Position numbers and translations under genes: made by a program. A DNA stretch of 12,842 bases, from NCBI GenBank assembly GCA_023434425.1, contig JAEYSS010000032.1, positions 1 to 12,842 of the forward strand, read 5' to 3'. The stretch comes from Pseudomonadota bacterium (lineage in GTDB: Bacteria; Pseudomonadota; Alphaproteobacteria; Ferrovibrionales; Ferrovibrionaceae). Below the pieces are notes generated by a model that was given only the letters and a program-made list of their open reading frames with translations, did no database searches and was not told the origin of the DNA. Shown one piece after another: positions 6,879 to 11,744 of the stretch (within the stretch, counting starts at the first letter, position 1; each line of letters starts with the position of its first letter).

Positions 6879-8027
6879 ATGCGCGCGGCCATCGCCGGCC
6901 TGCTCGGCCTTTCCGTTCTGACATCCGCGGCGCAGGCTGCCGCTGCCGATCTCCGTACCGTCATCGACCGCGCCTTCCGGCCGCTGCTGCAGGCACATGA
7001 TGTGCCGGGCATGGCCGTTGCGGTGACGGCGAATGGCCGCAGCGAGATCGTCACCTATGGTGTCGCGGCACGCGACAGCCAGACACCGGTCACAGCGGAC
7101 ACGCTGTTCGAGCTCGGCTCGGTCAGCAAGGCATTCACCGGCATCCTCGGCGGTTACGCGGTGGCGCTGCACCGCATGTCGCTGGATCATCATCCCAGCC
7201 GGTATCTGCCGGCCCTGCGCGGCAGCGCGGTGGATCGTGCCACGCTGCTGCAGCTCGCCACCTACACCGCCGGCGGCCTGCCGCTGCAGTTTCCGTCCGG
7301 CGTGACCGGCTACGACGGCATGATCGACTGGTTGCAGCACTGGAATCCTTCTGCTGCACCCGGCACGCAGCGGCGCTACTCCAATCCCAGCATCGGCCTG
7401 TTCGGCCATCTCGCCGCCGCCGCGCTGCAGCGCGACTACACCACGCTGGCCGAGCGCGAGGTGTTTCCGCAGCTCGGCCTGCGCAGCACCTATATCCGCG
7501 TACCGATGGGTGAAATGGCGCGCTACGCCTGGGGCCATGACACGTCGAACCAGCCGGTGCGTGTCGGTCCCGGGCCACTCGATGCCGAAGCCTATGGCGT
7601 GAAATCCTCGGCGGCGGACATGAGTCATTTCGTGGCCGTCAATCTGCGGCCGGAACAGCTGGTGCCGCCGATGCAGCGCGCGGTGCGCCTCGCGCAGGCC
7701 GGTCATGCCCGGATTGGCGAGATGACGCAGGGACTCGGATGGGAAGGATATTCCTGGCCGGTGTCGCGCGATGTGCTGCTCGCGGGCAATTCCGAACAGA
7801 TGAGCCAGCGCAGCACTGCAGCGACCATGCTGCAGCCGTCGCAGGTGCCGCCATCACCTGCGCGGCTCTATAACAAGACCGGCTCGACCAGCGGCTTCGG
7901 CGCCTATGTCGCCTTCGTGCCTGAACAGAATGTCGGCCTCGTCATGCTGGCCAACCGCAACCTGCCGATTCCGGCACGCGTCACGGCGGCCCATGCCGTG
8001 CTGGAGCAGCTGGCGCGTTCGCCGTAA
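6879..8027 (+). CDS. ampC: Class C (AmpC-type) serine beta-lactamase
   Basis: This 382-residue protein has a Sec signal peptide (residues 1-20, cleavage after AQA). All class C landmarks are visible: nucleophile motif S81-V-S-K84, Y167-S-N169, and K333-T-G335. The surrounding AmpC-like context includes ELGSVSKAFTG, LPLQFPSGV, GTQRRYSNPSIGLFG, LDAEAYGVKSSAADM and NKTGSTSGFGAYVAFVP. Length and motif order match periplasmic AmpC enzymes rather than esterase or peptidase relatives of the fold, although the substrate range cannot be read from sequence. The gene begins only 16 nt after pssA, with no strong ribosome binding site and no promoter seen, so it may ride on the phospholipid-synthesis transcript. 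No divergent ampR is present, which suggests constitutive rather than inducible expression. It converges on the next gene with a 6-nt gap. Confidence 0.92.
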   Translation: MRAAIAGLLGLSVLTSAAQAAAADLRTVIDRAFRPLLQAHDVPGMAVAVTANGRSEIVTYGVAARDSQTPVTADTLFELGSVSKAFTGILGGYAVALHRMSLDHHPSRYLPALRGSAVDRATLLQLATYTAGGLPLQFPSGVTGYDGMIDWLQHWNPSAAPGTQRRYSNPSIGLFGHLAAAALQRDYTTLAEREVFPQLGLRSTYIRVPMGEMARYAWGHDTSNQPVRVGPGPLDAEAYGVKSSAADMSHFVAVNLRPEQLVPPMQRAVRLAQAGHARIGEMTQGLGWEGYSWPVSRDVLLAGNSEQMSQRSTAATMLQPSQVPPSPARLYNKTGSTSGFGAYVAFVPEQNVGLVMLANRNLPIPARVTAAHAVLEQLARSP

Positions 8028-8033
8028 ACCGGA

Positions 8034-8390
8034 TCAGTGGCTGCTGCGCCTGCGCGCGTCCAGTTTGGCTTTGAGCCTGGCGGCGAAGTCGCCGCCGTCT
8101 TCCTTCTGGGCCAGGAACAGTTCGATGGCCAAAGTGGCGCGATCCTGGTCGGTGGTCGGCGGGCCCTTCCTGGCCACCTTTTCGGCGAGGCGCAGGATCT
8201 GCGGATTGAGTTTCGCGCGGATCGTCCGGATCTGCTGCGCCAGCAGGATGCGCGGGTCCCCGGAAGAAGACTTGGCGGGGCCGGTATATTTCTGCGCAGG
8301 CTTGGCAGGGGCCGGCGGCTGATCCGCGCCAAACAGCCGGGCCAGCAGGCCGGGTTTCCGGGCAGAATTTGGCAGCTTGGGCTTGGACAA
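8034..8390 (-). CDS. Small basic hypothetical protein
   Basis: I do not recognise this 118-residue protein. The start is TTG at 8390; the frame has no other methionine. GGGAAAGAG lies about 8 nt upstream on the minus strand, which supports the choice. The N-terminus carries PGLLARLFG (13-21), possibly an amphipathic helix, then a Pro/Ala/Lys-rich linker to about residue 45. The rest looks helical (LLAQQIRTIRAKLNPQILRL; ATLAIELFLAQK; FAARLKAKLDARRR). There is no signal peptide or known motif. It is convergent with ampC and divergent from the gene at 8527. Long open frames exist on both strands here; I favour this one because its composition looks like a folded helical protein and its ends fit neatly between its neighbours. 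Confidence 0.6.
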   Translation of the reverse strand: MSKPKLPNSARKPGLLARLFGADQPPAPAKPAQKYTGPAKSSSGDPRILLAQQIRTIRAKLNPQILRLAEKVARKGPPTTDQDRATLAIELFLAQKEDGGDFAARLKAKLDARRRSSH

Positions 8391-8491
8391 GACGGTGGCT
8401 CTTTCCCGGTACGGTTTCGCCGGGGGGTGCCCGGCATCTGCTTGGCGGCGTTAACGATTCGCCCTGCCAGCTGCCATCTTACTTTAATTCC

Positions 8492-8520
8492 TTGTCAAGG
8501 GCCTGGTGTCATCTTACATC
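8492..8520 (+). promoter_or_regulatory. Candidate sigma-70 promoter giving a leaderless transcript
   Basis: TTGTCA (8492-8497) and TACATC (8515-8520) are separated by 17 bp in an AT-richer stretch of the 136-bp divergent intergenic region. Transcription would begin about 7 nt after the -10, which is the A of the ATG at 8527, so the message would have almost no leader. This fits the lack of a ribosome binding site there. CATCTTAC occurs twice (8475-8482 and 8510-8517), 35 bp apart. Confidence 0.35.
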
Positions 8521-8526
8521 TTAACC

Positions 8527-8823
8527 ATGAGCCTTTTCGTGCCACCTGTTCTGCCGCAGGCCCTGGCGAGTAATCCGGCCCAGGGACTGAGTCAGCAGAG
8601 CCAAGCCCCCAACGCAGTCCAGGCGGCCGCGGCGGTGACGGCTGTGCCCGTCGGCGGCCAGCAGACACGGATGGCGGCCACGGCGTCGGGCAACAGCGGC
8701 GGCACCGGCGGCACCAAGGGCGAGAAGGGCAAAAAGGCCGATAATCAGGCCGCCGCCACCGAAACCCAGACCAATCATGCCCGCCCGCGCGGCATGGGCC
8801 GCAAGGCCGATCTCAGCGTCTGA
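8527..8823 (+). CDS. Low-complexity hypothetical protein, Gln/Ala/Gly/Lys-rich
   Basis: I do not recognise this 98-residue protein. It starts MSLFVPPVLPQALASNP, continues with Gln/Ala-rich sequence, then Gly-Gly-Thr repeats with a Lys-rich run (GGTGGTKGEKGKKADNQAAA, about residues 58-77). It ends near RPRGMGRKADLSV. The composition predicts a mostly disordered, basic protein; no domain, signal peptide or membrane segment is visible. An in-frame GTG at 8506 would add seven residues. I prefer the ATG because the candidate promoter places the transcript start at that base. The gene precedes the paralog array on the same strand, but nothing shows that they work together. Confidence 0.55.
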   Translation: MSLFVPPVLPQALASNPAQGLSQQSQAPNAVQAAAAVTAVPVGGQQTRMAATASGNSGGTGGTKGEKGKKADNQAAATETQTNHARPRGMGRKADLSV

Positions 8824-8935
8824 CCGCGCCGCCATTTAAATCTTCCCTGTCCTGAAACTGTCGCAGCCATGCGGCGTTGTCGTCTTGCGCCCGCATTGCC
8901 GCGGTGCGCGCATGCGCCAGACGCGAGGTCCGCCG

Positions 8936-9295
8936 ATGAATCCGATGCAGTATCCGCGCTATGCCCGCCCCGGCGTGACTCGGCCGACGATGTCCCTGCA
9001 GGCTGCGCGCGGCAGTCTCGCCACGGTGGAACGCGGCGCGCGGCTGTATTTCGCGCAGGATGTGCAGCCGCTGGTGCTGCAGGCCTGCCGGGCGCACGGC
9101 ATCGGCTTCGATCTGTTTGCCACGCGTTTCAACCTGCCGCGCAGCGCCCTGGTTCTGGTGCTCAGGGGCCATGATCCGGTACCGCGCCAGATGCAGCGCG
9201 CCATCGAGGATTTCGTCCTGCGGGGGCTTAGCCTCAGCGCCGGCGTCACCCCGTGGCAGCAGGCGGCGGCGGCCACGGCGCAGGATCGCCTGTAA
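8936..9295 (+). CDS. Tandem paralog A: small ACR/DPV-domain protein, HTH-like
   Basis: This 119-residue protein belongs to an unrecognised family with three copies in this window. Its conserved domain lies at about residues 35-96: LYFAQDVQPLVLQACR, then FDLFATRF, then SALVLVLRGHDPVP. It contains the invariant Cys51. The stretch from A62 has the A5/x9/L15 spacing of a helix-turn-helix, with N66 where Gly is usual. The basic, Pro-containing N-terminus (1-34) and the Ala/Gln-rich C-terminus look flexible. By hand count, 32 of 62 domain positions are identical to paralog C and about 23 to paralog B. The start at ATG 8936 follows AGG (8926-8928) by 7 nt. A longer frame from TTG 8885 has no such support. 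DNA binding is inferred, not shown. Confidence 0.8.
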   Translation: MNPMQYPRYARPGVTRPTMSLQAARGSLATVERGARLYFAQDVQPLVLQACRAHGIGFDLFATRFNLPRSALVLVLRGHDPVPRQMQRAIEDFVLRGLSLSAGVTPWQQAAAATAQDRL

Positions 9296-9297
9296 CG

Positions 9298-9326
9298 CCG
9301 CAGGTCTGCGGTCTTTCCCGGTTTTT
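9298..9326 (+). terminator. Weak terminator-like hairpin after paralog A
   Basis: CCGCA (9298-9302) pairs with TGCGG (9307-9311) around GGTC. A pyrimidine-rich run then ends in TTTTT (9322-9326). The stem is short and the T-run is separated from it by 10 nt, so it would be a poor intrinsic terminator. Confidence 0.25.
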
Positions 9327-9410
9327 CCATCACGCATTTGTCCCGCGCTGGTCACCGCGCGTTGCGCGGCGACGGGAAACTTCCCCGGGCAGTCTCCTGT
9401 TTGGTCCGGC

Positions 9411-10079
9411 ATGCCCCGAGACCCGGAGATGACCGTGACCTTCGAGACCGTCCAGCCCCCCGCGCCCCAGACTCTGTCGCAGCAGGGCGATGACGATTTC
9501 CTCCTCAACGACGGCCTGCCCTGCCTGCGCCGCGACGGCAAGCTGTATTATCTGACCGACGCGCAGCCGCGCGTGCTGGAAGCCTGCCGCTATTTCGAGA
9601 TCAGCTTCGACCAGCTCGCCGAGAAGCTCGGGATGACGCGGCCGGTCCTGCTGCTGATTCTCAAGGGCTACGATCCGGTCACGCCGCTGCTGAAAGGCAT
9701 GATCGACCGGCTGCTCGGCCAGGTCGGCCTGCTGCCGCCGCTCGCGGCCCAGGGCGTCTCGATCCCGGACTCGATCCGCAGCGCCACCGGTGACGCACCG
9801 CCGATCGTCACCACCATAGAATCCGTGCCGATCCCGCCCGTTCCGCTGCCCCGGGTGCCGGAGGCGGACGAGGATGCGGAGGGCGAGAGCGAGGATGCGG
9901 TGGTGACTGTCGTGGCCGAAGCGATCGGCGAGACACTGGTGCCGCAGCCGCTGACACTCGGCCGTCCCGCCGCTTCGGTGCCGCCGCTGCCGCCGGTGGT
10001 GTTCACGCCCGGATTGCCGGACTTCACGCCCGGTCTGCGCCGCGCGCCGCGCCGCCGCCGGCCCCGGCTGGGCGCATAA
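9411..10079 (+). CDS. Tandem paralog B: ACR/DPV-domain protein with long acidic/Pro/Arg tail
   Basis: This second copy of the family is 222 residues from ATG 9411. The domain at about 43-104 reads KLYYLTDAQPRVLEACR (invariant Cys60), then FDQLAEKLGM, then LLLILKGYDPV. A70, G74 and L80 give the classic helix-turn-helix spacing. Unlike A and C it continues for another 118 residues: a Pro/Val-rich linker, an acidic cluster (EADEDAEGESED, 151-162) and a duplicated FTPGL (198-202 and 205-209). It ends in an Arg-rich tail (RRAPRRRRPR, 210-219). The start is uncertain. ATG 9429 has GGAG touching it, GTG 9435 has the same GGAG at a good 6-nt distance, and ATG 9411 has only a poor site. No known family was recognised. 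The opposite charges of the tail suggest protein or nucleic-acid contacts. Confidence 0.8.
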   Translation: MPRDPEMTVTFETVQPPAPQTLSQQGDDDFLLNDGLPCLRRDGKLYYLTDAQPRVLEACRYFEISFDQLAEKLGMTRPVLLLILKGYDPVTPLLKGMIDRLLGQVGLLPPLAAQGVSIPDSIRSATGDAPPIVTTIESVPIPPVPLPRVPEADEDAEGESEDAVVTVVAEAIGETLVPQPLTLGRPAASVPPLPPVVFTPGLPDFTPGLRRAPRRRRPRLGA

Positions 10080-10108
10080 GCGGACGCAAAACACCCTTGA
10101 AACGCGGA

Positions 10109-10130
10109 CCGGAATTGTACAGATATCCGG
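10109..10130. promoter_or_regulatory. Operator-like dyad upstream of paralog C
   Basis: CCGGA (10109-10113) and TCCGG (10126-10130) flank the palindrome TGTACA (10116-10121 by eye), with 7 of 11 half-site positions symmetric. It lies between paralogs B and C, about 20 nt before the ribosome binding site of C. TTGAAA (10097-10102) stands 18 bp before AGATAT (10121-10126) and could be a weak promoter that overlaps the dyad. An obvious use is autoregulation by the HTH-like paralogs, which is speculative. Confidence 0.25.
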
Positions 10131-10163
10131 ACAGCGCAGTGCAACGGGGAAAGGAGACTCACT

Positions 10164-10481
10164 GTGTTGTCATCGAGCAATCTATTGGCTTCGGCCGCCG
10201 CCAGCCTGGACACCACCGGACCCGCGAGCCGTCTGTTTTTCACCCGCGATATACAGCCCATAGTGTTGCAGGCCTGTCGCCTCCACAAGATAAGCCTTGA
10301 TGACTATGCAATGCGGCTCGGCACCAATCGCACCGCGCTGGTGCTGATGCTGAAAGGCATTGATCCGGTGCCGCTGCGCATTCGCGATGCCCTGCGCGAC
10401 TTCGTCGCCACGGCGCGAGGGGCTGACCTCCAGCGCTGCCTGAGCGGGACGACAGCGCAGCCTGGCAACAGGTTTTGTTAA
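10164..10481 (+). CDS. Tandem paralog C: small ACR/DPV-domain protein, HTH-like
   Basis: This third copy is 105 residues. The domain at about 22-83 reads SRLFFTRDIQPIVLQACR (invariant Cys38), then LDDYAMRLGT, then ALVLMLKGIDPVPLRIRDAL. A49, G53 and L59 keep the helix-turn-helix spacing. The Ser/Ala-rich N-terminus (1-20) is followed directly by the domain, and a short C-terminal tail contains two more Cys. The start is GTG 10164, 7 nt after AAGGAG (10151-10156), the strongest ribosome binding site of the three paralogs; TTG 10167 is the only close alternative. C is closest to A, while B is more diverged and extended. The 84-nt gap from B carries its own dyad and a possible promoter, so C may be transcribed independently. 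Confidence 0.85.
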   Translation: MLSSSNLLASAAASLDTTGPASRLFFTRDIQPIVLQACRLHKISLDDYAMRLGTNRTALVLMLKGIDPVPLRIRDALRDFVATARGADLQRCLSGTTAQPGNRFC

Positions 10482-10550
10482 CTAAAGCCCGGCACTCTCC
10501 CTCGCGTGACAACCGATTCGACACGCGATTCATTTGAGGGGGATAAGGAT

Positions 10551-10703
10551 ATGCCGGCTCGTATTCGGCACCTGCGCACAATTCTGGCGTCTATCAACGA
10601 ACAGCTGCAGCAGAGTGAACTCCGCCCCGATGCCCGCGCTTATCTCGAGCGCACCGCCGATGCCTGTCGCTCGGCGATCCGGGATCTCGCCCTCAAACTC
10701 TGA
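10551..10703 (+). CDS. 50-residue hypothetical protein, predicted helical
   Basis: I do not recognise this small protein. ATG 10551 follows GAGGGGG (10536-10542) by 8 nt, a strong ribosome binding site that argues for real translation. An in-frame GTG at 10506 would place that site inside the gene. The sequence (RIRHLRTILASINEQLQQSE, then DARAYLERTADACRSAIRDL) shows heptad-like Leu/Ile/Ala spacing that suggests two helices packed as a hairpin, and one Cys. There is no signal peptide or membrane segment. It follows paralog C on the same strand after 69 nt, and its stop codon lies in the stem of a hairpin shared with the convergent exporter gene. Confidence 0.6.
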   Translation: MPARIRHLRTILASINEQLQQSELRPDARAYLERTADACRSAIRDLALKL

Positions 10704-10719
10704 TCCGAAACATCAGAGT
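10697..10719. terminator. Perfect hairpin spanning both convergent stop codons
   Basis: ACTCTGAT (10697-10704) and ATCAGAGT (10712-10719) form a perfect 8-bp inverted repeat around a 7-nt loop. The left arm contains the TGA of the 50-residue gene and the right arm contains the TGA of the minus-strand exporter. It is probably a shared bidirectional terminator or transcript-end stabiliser. The T-tract is short (TTT) on the minus strand and missing on the plus strand, so it may not be an efficient intrinsic terminator. Confidence 0.45.
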
Positions 10720-11594
10720 CTGGCCGGCTGCGGCAACAGCCGCTTCAGCAGTCCGGCATTCACCAGCAGGCCGAACAGGATCAGCGCGGCGCCGCCGAGC
10801 TCGAGCGCGGACGGCATTTCGTCCAGCACGGCCCAGGCGCTGAGCAGGCCGAAGACTGGCACCAAGAGCGTAAACGGCGCCACCAGCGAGGCGTTATGCT
10901 GCCGCAGCAGCAGGCTCCAGCCGGCGAAGCAGACCGTGGTCGACAGCAGGCCGATATAGAGCACGGCCGCCAGGCCGCGCAGGTCGATGCCGGCCAGGGC
11001 TGCGCCGATCGCATCCGGTCCTTCGAAGACCCACGACAGGCCGAACATCGGCAGCGGCGGCACCGCGCTGACCCAGATCATGAAGGCGAGCGGCTGCGGC
11101 GCGGCGACGTGCCGCGTCATGATATTGGCCAGGCCCCAGCAGGCCGCCGCGGCGATCAGCGTCACAAACGCGATCAGCCCCACGCTGCCCTCCATGTCGC
11201 CGGCGATCACCAGCAGGCCGCAGGCGGCAATCGACAGTCCGGCCCACTGCATCTGTCCCGGCCGTTCGCCCAGCAGCAGCGCGGCAAACACCACGCTGAA
11301 CAGCGCCTGCGCCTGCATCACCACCGACGCGAGTCCCGCCGGCATGCCATAGGCCATGGCGAGGAACAGCAGGCTGAATTTCATCACGCCGAGCACCAGT
11401 CCGACACCGATCACCCAGCGCCAGGGCACGCCGGGCGAGCGGAAGAACAGCAGGAAGGGCAGGCTGGCGACCACGAAGCGCAGGCCGTTGAACAGCAGTG
11501 GCGGAAAAGCATCCAGCCCCAGGCTGATCACGACGAAGTTGAAGCCCCAGATCGCGGCGATCAGGACGGCGAGGGCGATATGCGGCAGGGGCAT
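10713..11594 (-). CDS. EamA-family (DMT superfamily) exporter, YdeD/EamA-like
   Basis: This inner-membrane protein is 293 residues from ATG 11594, with ten predicted hydrophobic helices in two EamA repeats. The first repeat carries IAAIWGFNFVVISLGLDAFP, LLFNGLRFVVASLPFLLFF, and YGMPAGLASVVMQAQALFSV, closely resembling E. coli EamA (YdeD), which exports O-acetylserine and cysteine. The second repeat starts near VGLIAFVTLIAAAACWGLAN. The frame extends upstream to ATG 11645 and ATG 11612, but neither has a ribosome binding site. Starting at MPLPHIALAVLIAA puts the first helix at the usual place. It diverges from a class V aminotransferase-fold gene 150 bp away, so the two may share control and substrate; the actual substrate is unknown. 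Confidence 0.9.
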   Translation of the reverse strand: MPLPHIALAVLIAAIWGFNFVVISLGLDAFPPLLFNGLRFVVASLPFLLFFRSPGVPWRWVIGVGLVLGVMKFSLLFLAMAYGMPAGLASVVMQAQALFSVVFAALLLGERPGQMQWAGLSIAACGLLVIAGDMEGSVGLIAFVTLIAAAACWGLANIMTRHVAAPQPLAFMIWVSAVPPLPMFGLSWVFEGPDAIGAALAGIDLRGLAAVLYIGLLSTTVCFAGWSLLLRQHNASLVAPFTLLVPVFGLLSAWAVLDEMPSALELGGAALILFGLLVNAGLLKRLLPQPARL

Positions 11595-11744
11595 GACAGA
11601 CTCGGGAGGCATTTTTTTGGTGTGGCGCGAAGATGCGCCAGGCATCGCCGGCGGGCCAGCGGAAAATTGTCAGGCTACATTCCGGTGGCGTGATTTACCT
11701 GCCGTTTCCATGCAGTATCGCCGTCCGCAAAAGGACCGACGGCC
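11595..11744. promoter_or_regulatory. Divergent control region between exporter and aminotransferase genes
   Basis: This 150-bp gap must hold both promoters. TGGCGC and GCGCCA form a 6-bp inverted repeat around GAAGAT near 11624-11641. TTGTCA (11667-11672) stands 18-19 bp before TGATTT/GATTTA (11691-11697), a weak candidate promoter for the aminotransferase gene. No regulator gene is adjacent in the window. Confidence 0.25.

Noticed and set aside
8037..8573. A 178-codon plus-strand frame opposite the small basic protein, and a minus-strand frame at 7904-8437
   Set aside because: The first runs through the divergent intergenic region and into the 8527 gene, and the second overlaps the end of ampC by more than 100 bp. 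The minus-strand gene at 8034-8390 fits the boundaries, although this is the least certain strand choice in the window.
10097..10300. A 67-codon plus-strand frame overlapping the start of paralog C
   Set aside because: It has no ribosome binding site, overlaps paralog C in another frame and contains no motif.
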